DNA of 64,000 bases from Clostridiales bacterium COT073_COT-073 (GTDB taxonomy: Bacteria; Bacillota; Clostridia; Lachnospirales; Vallitaleaceae), in the NCBI GenBank assembly GCA_003858485.1, contig RQYD01000002.1, forward strand, positions 207,507-271,506, written 5' to 3'. The translations under genes and the position numbers were made by a program. Each line of letters opens with the position of its first letter. The stretch's first letter is position 1. Under the pieces are notes generated by a model, which worked only from the letters and a program-made list of their open reading frames with translations, did not search any database and was not told the DNA's origin. Below are positions 1 through 9,169 of this stretch, piece after piece.

Positions 1-944
1 GCAAATGCAAAGTCCGGTTTTTCCAATACTGCTTGCGCTCCTGTATTGGTTGCAATAGTAAATGCCGCCATACCAATAATAGCAGGGAGGAAAGAGAAAG
101 TCAACAACAGCCAACCAGAAAGGCTTAATGCCCGAATGGCTGTCTTATCATCTTTAGCAGTATAAATACGCATGCGATAGGTAGGAGTTCCCAGGCAAGG
201 AATGGCAACTGAAAACATCAAAGAAATTACTGCCATTGTTCCCATAGTTTCAATGCCATACAAACTTAAATTGCCTGCTTTTCCCGCTCCAATAATGGTT
301 TGAGTAATACCATCCCAGCCACCAGCTGCAGGAATGGCAATAACAGTTATGGAAATAAAACCAATGATCAAAATCGTCAATTGAATTAAATCCGTCCATA
401 CAACAGCCAAATAGCCACCAATAATTACATAACCGCCAAAAGCCAAAACGGCTATCATTTTAGAAGTAGTCAAATCCAGGCCTGTGACATAGCTCAAATA
501 GGTCGCTCCGCCATTAATATGATTGCCCAACCATACTACCTCAATGATATACATCATAAAACTCATAACCGATTTCACCATATTGTTGCCATTATAATGA
601 AATTGTGCTTCCTCAGCCATTGTTAAAAAGTTTTTAGATCTTAGTTTGGTTTTTTTTGCAACCAAAACCAATGCCAGAATACCCAATGCTGCTCCCATAC
701 CATAAGCCGAACCACCGAAACCATTCTTAAAACCGTTAGCCGTCGCTCCAATTGATGATCCGGTTCCGATAAGAGTTGCACCCATGGTCGCAAAAATCAA
801 ATACAATGGCATCCTGCCACCGCCTGTCAAATAATCTTTGCCTTTTGATTTCCCCTTACTGCAAACAATACCTACTCCAACCATCAACAATACATAAATT
901 ACAAAGCCGATAATAAAAAATGTTGCATGGGTTCTTGTCAACAT
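1..944 (-). CDS. Sodium:solute symporter family protein, 3' end outside window
   Basis: Reads from ATG at 944 off the left edge, about 314 codons visible. The sequence is hydrophobic, with several predicted membrane helices and the glycine-rich stretch GATLIGTGSSIGATANG, which is typical of the SSS (sodium/solute symporter) family. The start is fixed by AGGAGGT at 951-957. It is divergent from the catabolic operon beginning at 1252, and the two promoters share a candidate operator, so it probably imports the same or a related substrate. SSS members carry sugars, amino acids, carboxylates or vitamins, and the substrate here cannot be told from sequence. Family is fairly sure; role is inference. 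Confidence 0.8.
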   Translation of the reverse strand, partial: MLTRTHATFFIIGFVIYVLLMVGVGIVCSKGKSKGKDYLTGGGRMPLYLIFATMGATLIGTGSSIGATANGFKNGFGGSAYGMGAALGILALVLVAKKTKLRSKNFLTMAEEAQFHYNGNNMVKSVMSFMMYIIEVVWLGNHINGGATYLSYVTGLDLTTSKMIAVLAFGGYVIIGGYLAVVWTDLIQLTILIIGFISITVIAIPAAGGWDGITQTIIGAGKAGNLSLYGIETMGTMAVISLMFSVAIPCLGTPTYRMRIYTAKDDKTAIRALSLSGWLLLTFSFLPAIIGMAAFTIATNTGAQAVLEKPDFAF

Positions 945-1034
945 AGTTCTACCTCCTTTTTGTTCGTTAAACAGCAACCTCTTTATCGCACGATTGTTAA
1001 AAGTTCTTTCCGAATTTACCACCCCAAAACTTTC

Positions 1035-1045
1035 AACAATTTGTT
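1035..1045. promoter_or_regulatory. Candidate operator, AACAATTTGTT dyad
   Basis: Perfect hyphenated dyad AACAA-N-TTGTT at the predicted transcription start of the symporter promoter. A near-identical copy, AACAAATTGTG, lies at 1182-1192 inside the spacer of the opposite promoter, and both are preceded by TTTC or TTTTC. Two matching dyads placed on two divergent promoters suggest one shared repressor. No regulator gene lies beside it in this window. Confidence 0.45.
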
Positions 1046-1051
1046 TAATTA

Positions 1052-1080
1052 ATTATAACGATTACCCTCAAAATTGTCAA
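1052..1080 (-). promoter_or_regulatory. Consensus sigma-A promoter for the symporter gene
   Basis: On the minus strand TTGACA (1080-1075) and TATAAT (1057-1052) are separated by exactly 17 bases. Both hexamers match consensus. Transcription would start near 1045 and run into the symporter gene. Such a strong promoter normally needs a repressor, and the dyad at 1035-1045 lies at the expected start site. Confidence 0.8.
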
Positions 1081-1170
1081 CCTTATCTTTTTCTTTCCAT
1101 ATTTTTTCTGTTAAATGAAGACAATCTGCATAAAAGAAAAAATATAAACGGAAAATTCTATATTTTTTCC

Positions 1171-1199
1171 TTGAATTTTTCAACAAATTGTGTTATAAC
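1171..1199 (+). promoter_or_regulatory. Promoter of the catabolic operon with operator-like dyad in the spacer
   Basis: TTGAAT (1171-1176), 17-base spacer, TATAAC (1194-1199). The spacer contains AACAAATTGTG (1182-1192), a near copy of the dyad at 1035. A repressor bound there would cover both hexamers. The first gene starts at 1252 behind AAGGAGG. No other feature was seen in the 307-base gap 945-1251. Confidence 0.6.
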
Positions 1200-1251
1200 A
1201 AAGATAAGCCTTATTTAGGATATCACCAATCTTAGAAAAAAGGAGGTTACT

Positions 1252-2376
1252 ATGAATAATCACTATATGTTTGAAGAGTCAAAAGATTTAGTAACACCTG
1301 CATTGATCTATTATCCCGACATCATTCGCAATAATATCGAAAAAACAATCAATTTAGCGGGTGGTCCTCAACATCTCTGGCCACATGTCAAAACCCACAA
1401 AATGTCCGAAATGATTCATTTACAAATGAGTGCGGGTATTACCCGTTTCAAATGCGCCACCATAGCCGAAGCTCAGATGGTTGCCAGCTGCGGAGCTGAA
1501 CATGTGCTAGTGGCATATCCACTGGTAGGTCCCAATATCAATCGTTTTTTCAAATTAACACAAAGTTATCCCAAAGTCCAATTTTGGGCTATTGGTGATT
1601 GTACTGAGCAGATAAGGATTTTAGGACAAGTCTTTAAAAAAGAGAGCTTAAATGCACGAGTCCTGGTGGATGTAGATTTAGGTATGAATCGTACTGGTGT
1701 CCCTGTTTCAGATGTCGAATACTTTTACGAACAGTGGGCTTCTCTGGAGGGAATTGAAATGAGAGGTCTGCATTGTTATGATGGCCATCGGACAGAGCAT
1801 AATTTTGATGAGCGCAAACAAAAAACTGATCTGAGTGCCATAGAAATAAAAAATATCTGCACAAATTTACAGCAAAAAGGGTATACCTGTGATACTCTGG
1901 TACTTGGGGGAACTCCTTCTATGCCATGTTACACAGACTTCCAGCCAGATGGATGTAATGTCTTTTTATCTCCCGGTACCTGCTTTGTAAACGATTATGG
2001 ATATAGCAAGAAGTACCCCGATCTGGTATTTACACCGGGTGCCGCTGTGCTTACCAGAGTGATCAGCTGTCCCGGAAAAGGACATTTTACTTTAGATCTG
2101 GGATATAAAGGGATTGCTTCCGATCCTGAAGGTACCAGGGGAATCATTGCCGGTATGGAACATGTGCAGGATCTCTTCCAAAGCGAGGAACACTGGGCAT
2201 TTTGTATGGAACCGGGTTATGAGGATCAGTGTCCCCGGGTTGGGGATGAGCTTTTTGTAATCCCTACTCATATCTGTCCGACCAGCGCTTTATATCCATC
2301 TGTACCAATCGTAGAGCAAAAGCATCTGACCGGTAATTGGGAGGTAACCGCCAGAAATCGGTGTATCACAATTTAA
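1252..2376 (+). CDS. PLP-dependent D-threonine aldolase / D-serine dehydratase-like protein (fold type III)
   Basis: 374 residues, the usual length for the family. The N-terminal alanine-racemase-like barrel carries the PLP lysine motif WPHVKTHK (Lys47 by family comparison). The C-terminal beta domain ends with PTHICPT, whose His and Cys match the metal ligands of eukaryotic-type D-serine dehydratase. Known members cleave D-beta-hydroxy amino acids or dehydrate D-serine with PLP and a divalent metal in the cytoplasm. First gene of the operon, strong AAGGAGG ribosome site. The next gene, RidA, destroys the enamine/imine intermediates that PLP lyases release, which supports an eliminating reaction. 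The exact substrate is unknown. Confidence 0.8.
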   Translation: MNNHYMFEESKDLVTPALIYYPDIIRNNIEKTINLAGGPQHLWPHVKTHKMSEMIHLQMSAGITRFKCATIAEAQMVASCGAEHVLVAYPLVGPNINRFFKLTQSYPKVQFWAIGDCTEQIRILGQVFKKESLNARVLVDVDLGMNRTGVPVSDVEYFYEQWASLEGIEMRGLHCYDGHRTEHNFDERKQKTDLSAIEIKNICTNLQQKGYTCDTLVLGGTPSMPCYTDFQPDGCNVFLSPGTCFVNDYGYSKKYPDLVFTPGAAVLTRVISCPGKGHFTLDLGYKGIASDPEGTRGIIAGMEHVQDLFQSEEHWAFCMEPGYEDQCPRVGDELFVIPTHICPTSALYPSVPIVEQKHLTGNWEVTARNRCITI

Positions 2377-2394
2377 TTGAAAGGAAGTATGATC

Positions 2395-2865
2395 ATGACA
2401 AATGTATATGACAAGTTAAAAGAAAAAGAAATTACCCTACCCGCTCCTCCGCCAAAAGGAGGCATTTACACCCCTGCGCAAGAATTCGGTGCAAATCTAT
2501 TGTATTGTTCCGGATGTGGTCCGGACTTAGGTAATGGGAATACAGTAATTGGTAAGTTGGGGAAAGATCTGACTGTCGAAGAAGGTCAAATAGCAGCTTA
2601 TAACTGCATGTTAAATTTATTAGCCAACATTGAAGCTAAGATCGGCGATTTAAATAAAATTAAACGATTTGTGAAAGTGTTGGCCTTCGTAAATTGCACA
2701 GATGAATTTGAGCAGCAACCTCAGGTTGTCAATGGCGCCTCTGGTCTTCTTGTCGAACTTTTCGGTGAAGAAATTGGTTGTCCTGCCCGATCTGCTATCG
2801 GAACCAATTCTCTGCCCGGTGGAATTGCCTGTGAAATTGAAGTGTTATTGGAGATTGGGGATTAA
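2395..2865 (+). CDS. RidA/YjgF/YER057c family enamine-imine deaminase
   Basis: 156 residues from ATG 2395. An in-frame TTG at 2377 and ATG at 2389 are possible, but AAGGAAG at 2381-2387 is correctly spaced only for 2395. Members form cytosolic trimers that hydrolyse reactive 2-aminoacrylate-type enamines or imines to ketoacids. Features include the LLYCSGCGP beta hairpin and a C-terminal part with CPARSAIGTNSLPGG, where the family's active-site arginine lies (RSAIG). Directly after a PLP lyase-like gene, so it probably scavenges that enzyme's product. The N-terminus is some 25 residues longer than minimal RidA. Confidence 0.85.
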   Translation: MTNVYDKLKEKEITLPAPPPKGGIYTPAQEFGANLLYCSGCGPDLGNGNTVIGKLGKDLTVEEGQIAAYNCMLNLLANIEAKIGDLNKIKRFVKVLAFVNCTDEFEQQPQVVNGASGLLVELFGEEIGCPARSAIGTNSLPGGIACEIEVLLEIGD

Positions 2866-2900
2866 AAATGAATATTGATGAATACAAGGAGGAAGTACAA

Positions 2901-3986
2901 ATGAAACAAAAACTTTTTAAATTATTTGCTTTGAGTATTTCTATGATTATTATTCTTTCACTCTACGGCTGCGGTCCATCCCAAACACAAACACCCTCAA
3001 AAACGAAAACTGAATCCAGCAAAACAGAAACAAATAATACTAGTAAAGCAAAAAACAACTTAGGCAGAAAACTGAAAGTAGGATATGATATTTATTTTCT
3101 TGGAAACTCCTGGTCTGTACAACTATATCAAGAATTTAAGTGGAATGCTGAAAATCTGTATGCTGATGAACTTGATGTGACTTATGTCCAGTCTGACAAT
3201 GATGTTAGTAAACAAATAGCAAATTTAGAAGATTTAATCGCCAAGCAAGTAGATGTCATTATAACTACCCCATGTGATACTACAGCCATCAACGCAACTT
3301 TACAAGAAGCCAAAGATGCAGGCATTAAAGTTATTTTATTATGTGCAACTATCGACGGAGATGAATATGACAATTTAGTAACTGTAGATGAAAAAGATTT
3401 TGGAGCGACCGGCGCTAAATGGCTTTGTGAACAATTGAATGGAAAAGGTAAAATTGTTGTTTTAAATGGAATTTCCGGGTTTTCGACTAATGCTTTAAGA
3501 TGGGAAGGGGCTGAATCTGTATTTAAGAACTATCCTGAAATGGAAGTTATAGCCGCTGAAGATGCAGATTGGGATTATGCCAAAGCAAAAACAGTAATGT
3601 CAGATTTGCTAGCCACATACCCAGAAATCGATGGCGTATGGTCACAGGGTGGCGCTATGACATTGGGTGCTATTGATTCTTTTATGGCAGCTAACAGAAA
3701 TTTGGTGCCAATGACCGGTGAAGACAATAACGGGTATTTAAAAGCATGTGTAAATAACAAAATGGATGGGATTGCTGTTTCAAAGCCAACTTGGCTTGCA
3801 AGAGTGGCCATCGAAAATGCTATTAAACTAATGAATAAAGAAAGTGTAAAAAAAGATGATATCTACCCTGTCATGACCATTCGTACTGAAGAAATGCCAA
3901 AATACGTCCATATGGAACTTTCAGATGATGTTTGGTGTGGAACAGAACTTCCAGAAGAAGTTCTAAAATCTGTTTTCAGCAACTAA
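2901..3986 (+). CDS. Sugar ABC transporter substrate-binding lipoprotein (ribose type)
   Basis: 361 residues from ATG 2901, behind AAGGAGG at 2887-2893; an ATG at 2868 lacks this spacing. Lipoprotein signal with a Cys24 lipobox (LSLYGC), then a Thr/Ser/Lys linker. The mature part is a periplasmic-binding-protein class I fold of the RbsB/xylose type (VGYDIYFLGNSW start; IITTPCDTTAINATLQEAKD; SQGGAMTLGAIDSF). It should bind the imported ligand outside the membrane and deliver it to the ATPase/permease set at 4054-7456. The ligand is unknown; the family takes sugars, polyols and autoinducer-like furanones. Confidence 0.85.
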   Translation: MKQKLFKLFALSISMIIILSLYGCGPSQTQTPSKTKTESSKTETNNTSKAKNNLGRKLKVGYDIYFLGNSWSVQLYQEFKWNAENLYADELDVTYVQSDNDVSKQIANLEDLIAKQVDVIITTPCDTTAINATLQEAKDAGIKVILLCATIDGDEYDNLVTVDEKDFGATGAKWLCEQLNGKGKIVVLNGISGFSTNALRWEGAESVFKNYPEMEVIAAEDADWDYAKAKTVMSDLLATYPEIDGVWSQGGAMTLGAIDSFMAANRNLVPMTGEDNNGYLKACVNNKMDGIAVSKPTWLARVAIENAIKLMNKESVKKDDIYPVMTIRTEEMPKYVHMELSDDVWCGTELPEEVLKSVFSN

Positions 3987-4008
3987 TTTTATCTTAATTA
4001 AAGTGTTT

Positions 4009-4033
4009 AAGGTCGGAAATTCTTTCCGACCTT
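4009..4033 (+). promoter_or_regulatory. Intercistronic hairpin after the binding-protein gene
   Basis: Perfect 11-bp inverted repeat AAGGTCGGAAA / TTTCCGACCTT with a three-base loop, lying between the binding protein and the ATPase genes. There is no long T-tract after it, so it is more likely an mRNA-stabilising or partial attenuation structure that keeps binding-protein message above that of the membrane components. Confidence 0.6.
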
Positions 4034-4053
4034 TGCAATCTTAAAGGAGAAAG

Positions 4054-5565
4054 ATGAAGCATATATGTATTCTTGAGGGAAAAAATCTATTCAAAGAATT
4101 TCAGGGAAATATGGTTTTAAAAAATGCTTCCCTCCAATGCTTTCCCGGTGAAGGGATTGCCTTGGCAGGAGAAAACGGAGCAGGTAAATCAACACTGATG
4201 AATATTATTAGCGGAGGTTTAAAACCTACATCCGGAGAAATATTTATAGATGGAAATAAAGTCATTCTAAGCGGGTCTAAACAAGGAAAGCAATATGGAA
4301 TCTCCTTTGTCCATCAGGAACTTAGCCTATTCAAGGAAATGACGGTTGGAGAAAACATCATGATTGGACGGGAGCCGGGACGAAAAAGATTGATTGATCA
4401 GCAGAAGCTGCACAAAAAAGCAAAAGAACTTTTAAAAGAAGTTGGATATGAGCACATAGATGTTTATGCACTGGTAAAGAATATTTCACCAGCCCAAAAG
4501 CAGATTACAGAAATCGCAAAAGCCTGGGCAACTACGCCCAGAATATTAATATTTGACGAACCAACTTCCAGTTTAAATAAAAAAGAATCCGAAATACTAT
4601 TTGGTTTTATAAATAGAATAAAAAAAATCGGAATTTGTGTTATTGTAATCAGTCACAGACTAGAAGATATCTTTAGTACCTGTGACAGAGTTTTGGTTCT
4701 AAAGGATGGGGAATTTGTATTTGAAAGTAGCATTGACAAAACATCTCCTGACCAAATTATCAGTCAAATGGTCGGAAGGGAATTTAAAAACATATACCCC
4801 CCAAAACAACAAAATCTGAATAAAGAAATTGCTTTGGAATTGCGAGAAATCTGCATGGAAAACAAACTAAAAAATATTAATTTCAAGGTCCCCAAAGGCA
4901 GTGTAATAGGCGTAGGAGGCCTGGAGGGACAAGGGCAAAGGGAGTTAAGCAGAAGCCTTTTTGGCATAAAACCATTTACCAGCGGTCATTATCTGATTCA
5001 GGGAAAGGAAGTACAAATAAAAAGCCCTTATGAGGCGGTTAAAAATAAATTAGCTTTTTTATCAGATGACAGAAAAGCCGAAGGACTTTTTATGCCCCTA
5101 TCAACTGAAAAAAATGCATGTTCTCTTATTTTAAATAAGCTCTCGCATTCAGGCTTCATCAGTACAGTAAGAATGAAAAATAAAGCACAGAAAATTATTT
5201 CACAGCTTCATATCAAAGTATCTGATATTAAGCAACCTGTTTCTAATCTGTCCGGTGGTAATCAGCAAAAAATTATATTGTCTAAATGGTTGGAAACAGA
5301 ACCAGATGTTTTCATTCTGCATGAACCTACAAGGGGAATTGATGTCCAATCGAAACTGGAAATCTATCAATTGATCCGAAATCTTACAGATAAAGGAATG
5401 AGTGTAATCATATTTACAAGCGATATGTTAGAGTTGATTGGATTGTCAGAGTATATTTATGTTTTGTATGAAGGTGAAATTTCGGGAGAAATTCCAGGTA
5501 TCAATGCAACAGAGGAAAAAATTATGAGATTAAGCGCAAAGCACGAAAAGGATGTAAAAAAATGA
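4054..5565 (+). CDS. Sugar ABC transporter ATP-binding protein with two ATPase domains (RbsA/MglA type)
   Basis: 503 residues, typical for the CUT2 class. First domain: Walker A GENGAGKST, Walker B LIFDEPTSSL. Second domain: degenerate Walker A (GLEGQGQREL), signature LSGGNQQKIILSKWL and Walker B-like VFILHEPTRGID. An asymmetric pair with one degenerate site is normal for RbsA homologues. Cytoplasmic, energises import through the permeases encoded next. Ribosome site AAAGGAGA before ATG 4054. The stop overlaps the next gene by four bases, implying translational coupling. Confidence 0.92.
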   Translation: MKHICILEGKNLFKEFQGNMVLKNASLQCFPGEGIALAGENGAGKSTLMNIISGGLKPTSGEIFIDGNKVILSGSKQGKQYGISFVHQELSLFKEMTVGENIMIGREPGRKRLIDQQKLHKKAKELLKEVGYEHIDVYALVKNISPAQKQITEIAKAWATTPRILIFDEPTSSLNKKESEILFGFINRIKKIGICVIVISHRLEDIFSTCDRVLVLKDGEFVFESSIDKTSPDQIISQMVGREFKNIYPPKQQNLNKEIALELREICMENKLKNINFKVPKGSVIGVGGLEGQGQRELSRSLFGIKPFTSGHYLIQGKEVQIKSPYEAVKNKLAFLSDDRKAEGLFMPLSTEKNACSLILNKLSHSGFISTVRMKNKAQKIISQLHIKVSDIKQPVSNLSGGNQQKIILSKWLETEPDVFILHEPTRGIDVQSKLEIYQLIRNLTDKGMSVIIFTSDMLELIGLSEYIYVLYEGEISGEIPGINATEEKIMRLSAKHEKDVKK

Positions 5566-6506
5566 CAGGATCAGTAAAATCACACATCAAGCAAGCTTTT
5601 CCGGCAATGGTAATTGTTCTCATTATGGTGATAGGCACAAGTATCGCATCTGAAGGGTTTTTAACCATTCCAAATTTAAGAAATGTAATGACACAAACAT
5701 CTATCCTAATTGTTATCGCCACTGCTCAAAGTTTTGCACTTCTGACTGGCGGAATTGATATGTCAATTAGTTCAGTAATGTCTTTAACCACAATTATTAC
5801 AGCAACTTTTAGTACTCACGGAACATTCGGATTGCTTTCAGCTATATTGCTAAGTATTATTGCTGGAGGACTAATCGGTGCTGTAAATGGCACAGGGATC
5901 TGCTATTATAGGATTCCTGCTATGATAATAACCATCTCAACTCAAGTTTTTGTAAAAGGCATCTGTCTGATCCTTATGCCTAGCTCTGGCGGAAAAATAC
6001 ATCCCGGATTTGTACGCTTTATGCGCATAAAAATCGGAATGTTTTCTATGCCTTTTATCATCGCAGTATGCTTTTGCATAATCGCATTTTTTATCCTGCA
6101 CTATTCCAGATTTGGAAGAAATCTTTATGCTATCGGAAACAATGAGCTGTATGCAGAGCAGTCAGGAATTAACGTTAAGAACAACATGATAAGTATATAT
6201 ATGCTTATCTCAATAACTGCAGTTATGGCTGGCTGGATGTTAGCAGCTCGTATTGCCAGTGGCAATCCGTTAGCTGGAGATAGTTATACTATGGATTCTA
6301 TCGCCGCACCGGTGATCGGTGGAATTTCCATGAACGGAGGACTTGGTACCGTTGTCGGCACTTTTTTAGGCTCTGTCATCTTATCGTTAATTAATAATAT
6401 CATGAACAATCTGGGAATTTCTCCTTATTTTCAATATATTATCAAAGGCTCTCTTCTAATGGTTTCTTTAATGCTTTTTCAATTTAGGAGGAAAAAAGTA
6501 CTATGA
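5562..6506 (+). CDS. Sugar ABC transporter permease (RbsC type), first of two
   Basis: 314 residues, mostly hydrophobic, with a BPD_transp_2 layout. Family landmarks are ALLTGGIDMSISSVM near the N-terminal third and the conserved loop GGISMNGGLGTVVGT near residue 245-260. It forms the membrane channel with the second permease. Overlaps the ATPase gene at its start and the second permease at its end by four bases each. Two distinct permeases suggest a heterodimeric channel rather than the RbsC homodimer. Confidence 0.9.
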   Translation: MTGSVKSHIKQAFPAMVIVLIMVIGTSIASEGFLTIPNLRNVMTQTSILIVIATAQSFALLTGGIDMSISSVMSLTTIITATFSTHGTFGLLSAILLSIIAGGLIGAVNGTGICYYRIPAMIITISTQVFVKGICLILMPSSGGKIHPGFVRFMRIKIGMFSMPFIIAVCFCIIAFFILHYSRFGRNLYAIGNNELYAEQSGINVKNNMISIYMLISITAVMAGWMLAARIASGNPLAGDSYTMDSIAAPVIGGISMNGGLGTVVGTFLGSVILSLINNIMNNLGISPYFQYIIKGSLLMVSLMLFQFRRKKVL

Positions 6507-7456
6507 AAAAAATAAAATTTTTGATTAGATACAATGATTTTCCTTTTGGAATATATATTCTTCTGATTCTTATGGTGGCTACTTTTCTTATATTTACAAA
6601 AGGTACGGTTTCGCCTATGCATTTGCTAAATATTGCCAGAGCGGCTTCCCCTCTGGGAATTGTTGCAATCGGACAAACACTTACACTTTTAGTAGCTGGT
6701 TTGGACTTATCCTTAGGCACACAAATGTCACTGGTCAATTTGGTGCTTGCATCAATGATGAATGGAAATAGCGACAAAACTTTTGTGGCGATTCTGATTT
6801 CATTGACTTTGTGTGCTTTTATAGGAATGGTAAACGGAATAGTAATAACCAAATTTAAAATGCAACCATTTTTGGTAACTATGGCGATGTCCTTGATCAT
6901 ACAGGGAGGTTATTATATTTACACCAAGGGAATCGCCCGTGGCAGTATTGCTAGAGAAATAAGGTATCTTTCTGAGGGATGGATCGGAAATATTCCAGTT
7001 GCTCTAATCCTATGGATCGCTCTATGGCTTATATGCTCTGTAATATTAAAAAAAACAGTATATGGTCAAAAATTATACATGGCCGGAGCTAATAAAAAAG
7101 CCTCTGATTTATCAGGCTTCCGCTCTGACAGAATCATTATCTCAGCCTATGTTTTAGCCGCCTTACTAGCTGGAATTGCTGGCATTCTTTTATCAGCTTA
7201 TATTGGTGTAGCTTCTGTAGATATCGGAAACTCTTATACTTTGGATTCCGTGGCAGCCTCTGTAATCGGTGGTACATCTTTTTTAGGAGGAGTCGGAAGT
7301 TTGGAAGGAACTTTTCCAGGTGTGCTGATTATCACTATTCTTTCCAGCTTGATGACAATTATCGGAATATCAGAAGCAGGAAAATTTATTTGTCAAGGAA
7401 CTATAATTGCTGTAATGGTAGCATTAAGTCAACTTCGTACAAAAGAAAGAAGGTAA
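6503..7456 (+). CDS. Sugar ABC transporter permease (RbsC type), second of two
   Basis: 317 residues, a paralogue of the preceding gene. Landmarks: TLTLLVAGLDLSLGTQMS and VIGGTSFLGGVGSLEGT, the signature loop of ribose-type permeases. Several predicted transmembrane helices. Translationally coupled to the first permease (four-base overlap). Together with 2901-6506 it completes an importer of the carbohydrate class CUT2. Confidence 0.9.
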   Translation: MKKIKFLIRYNDFPFGIYILLILMVATFLIFTKGTVSPMHLLNIARAASPLGIVAIGQTLTLLVAGLDLSLGTQMSLVNLVLASMMNGNSDKTFVAILISLTLCAFIGMVNGIVITKFKMQPFLVTMAMSLIIQGGYYIYTKGIARGSIAREIRYLSEGWIGNIPVALILWIALWLICSVILKKTVYGQKLYMAGANKKASDLSGFRSDRIIISAYVLAALLAGIAGILLSAYIGVASVDIGNSYTLDSVAASVIGGTSFLGGVGSLEGTFPGVLIITILSSLMTIIGISEAGKFICQGTIIAVMVALSQLRTKERR

Positions 7457-7459
7457 AAA

Positions 7460-8437
7460 ATGAGATTTATAAGAACAATGACAGGCGATATTTCACCAGA
7501 GCAATTGGGATTTACTTATGCACATGAACATATTGTCTGTCGCCCACCCTATTGGCTGGAAAAAGGACAAGATGATTTGATTTTGGATGATGTAAATAAA
7601 AGTGAAAAAGAAGTACTTTTGGCAAAACAAGCTGGTGTAGATACTATCGTTGATGCAACCGCAATTGACTATGGAAGATGTCCTCAAGACATATATCATA
7701 TCGCTGTCAATACCGGAATGCAGATCATCGGAACAGCCGGGTTTAACAAAAGTTTCCTATGGAGCGCTAAAATACCCGGTGAAAACAAAACATTTTCTGA
7801 CTGGATTGAATGCGCAGATATTCAAGAATTAACAAATTTTGTTATTGATGAAGTAGAAAAAGGAATGCAGGGAACTGCTATCAAAGCCGGACAAGTTAAA
7901 TTCGGAACTGGTTATAATAGTATTTCTCCACTTGAAATCAAAACAATAAGAGCAGTCTGCAGAGCACATCTGATGACAGGTGCTCCTATTCATTCCCATA
8001 CAGAAGCAGGAACAATGGCATTGCATCAAATTAAATACTTAAAAGAAGAAGGAGTTGATTTACACCATGTTAGTTTTGGACATATGGATAGAAATCCAGA
8101 CACATATTATCACTGCTTGATTGCCGATACCGGAGCCTTTTTGTGTTTTGACGGAATCGCCAAGATAAAATACGCTCCCGAATCGACACGAATCAATTGT
8201 ATATTAGAACTGGCTAAAAGAGGATATCAGAAACAGATACTAGTGAGTGGAGATACCGCCAGAAAAAGTTACTATCGTTCTTATACCCACGCATTAGGCT
8301 TACCCTATATCAAAGAAGAATGGTGCAGCAGATTAGAAATAGAGGCAGAACAGAACGGCCTGAATGGGCAAGCTTTAATAGAAGATATATTTATAAATAA
8401 TCCACGAGAATGTTTTGAATTTAAGGAGTTGAGATAA
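7460..8437 (+). CDS. Phosphotriesterase-family metal-dependent hydrolase (lysine-bridged type)
   Basis: 325 residues. Amidohydrolase-superfamily barrel with HEH at the end of strand 1 (YAHEHIV), a lysine in the bridging position (GQVKFGTGYN, expected to be carbamylated), His in HSHTEAGT, His in FGHMDRN and the terminal Asp in SGDTARKS. These are the six binuclear metal ligands of the family. Members act as lactonases, phosphotriesterases or amidases in the cytoplasm. Three bases after the permease stop. It differs from the second homologue at 52847-53755, which has glutamate as the bridging residue. Confidence 0.85.
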   Translation: MRFIRTMTGDISPEQLGFTYAHEHIVCRPPYWLEKGQDDLILDDVNKSEKEVLLAKQAGVDTIVDATAIDYGRCPQDIYHIAVNTGMQIIGTAGFNKSFLWSAKIPGENKTFSDWIECADIQELTNFVIDEVEKGMQGTAIKAGQVKFGTGYNSISPLEIKTIRAVCRAHLMTGAPIHSHTEAGTMALHQIKYLKEEGVDLHHVSFGHMDRNPDTYYHCLIADTGAFLCFDGIAKIKYAPESTRINCILELAKRGYQKQILVSGDTARKSYYRSYTHALGLPYIKEEWCSRLEIEAEQNGLNGQALIEDIFINNPRECFEFKELR

Positions 8438-8440
8438 AAA

Positions 8441-9169
8441 TTGAAACTGGAAGATTTATACCAAAAAGAAATAACAAAAGTAAATTGTCAAAATATAGTA
8501 GCTCTACTTCCTATAGGTGCAATCGAAGTTCATGGCGAACATCTTCCTTTGGGAACAGATAATTTTCTTGCAGTAAAGCTGGCAGAAAAAATAGAGTATA
8601 GTTTGGGCAATGAAAAAGCATTAGTATTACCGCTTATTCCCTATGGACAGGTATGGTCTCTAAAAGAAGCTCCCGGAAGCATTCATATCGCCGAAGATAT
8701 ATTAAGCGAATATATTGCGATGATATCTGAATCAATCGCCAGAATGAAAATCAAAAAATTAGCCATCATTAATTCCCATGTAGGAAATATAGGTGCAATA
8801 CGAAAGGCCGCACGAAAACTTTATGAGCAAAACATCATCCAAGCTTTTTATTTTACATATCCTGGCACTTTTCACGAAATAGAAAAAGTATGCGAGTCAC
8901 CTTTACCCCACCCGGGATATTTTCATGCCTGTGAGATAGAAACCTCCTATATGCTTTATTTATGTGAAGAAAAGGTAAAAATGGAAAAAGCTATATGTCA
9001 ATACCCGAACTTTCCACCAGATTTTGATTATACTCCGATACCATGGACTAAAATCATGGATACTGCGGTGTTAGGAGATGCAGCAAAAGCTACAAAGGAA
9101 AAGGGGAAATTTATTCTGGATGCATGCGTCGAAAGAATCGTTTCCATACTTAGGAGTGAAAAAACATGA
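8441..9169 (+). CDS. Creatininase-family amidohydrolase
   Basis: 242 residues. Landmarks are PIGAIEVHGEHLPLGTD near residue 24-40 (metal-binding Glu, His and Asp), INSHVGN where most members have NGHGGN, and HACEIETSYML with the second-metal Glu. Members hydrolyse cyclic or linear amide bonds (creatinine, formamides, mycofactocin precursor peptide). Start is TTG at 8441 with AAGGAG at 8424-8429; no ATG lies nearby in frame. The SHVGN change near the metal site may signal a different substrate. Overlaps the kinase start by four bases. Confidence 0.82.
   Translation: MKLEDLYQKEITKVNCQNIVALLPIGAIEVHGEHLPLGTDNFLAVKLAEKIEYSLGNEKALVLPLIPYGQVWSLKEAPGSIHIAEDILSEYIAMISESIARMKIKKLAIINSHVGNIGAIRKAARKLYEQNIIQAFYFTYPGTFHEIEKVCESPLPHPGYFHACEIETSYMLYLCEEKVKMEKAICQYPNFPPDFDYTPIPWTKIMDTAVLGDAAKATKEKGKFILDACVERIVSILRSEKT

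Noticed and set aside
994..1218. A 74-codon open frame in the divergent promoter region
   Set aside because: It covers both consensus promoters and the two operator-like dyads, has no ribosome site and no coding bias.
4009..4033. Full transcription terminator inside the catabolic operon
   Set aside because: The stem is strong but is followed by TGCAATC instead of a T-run, so full termination is unlikely.
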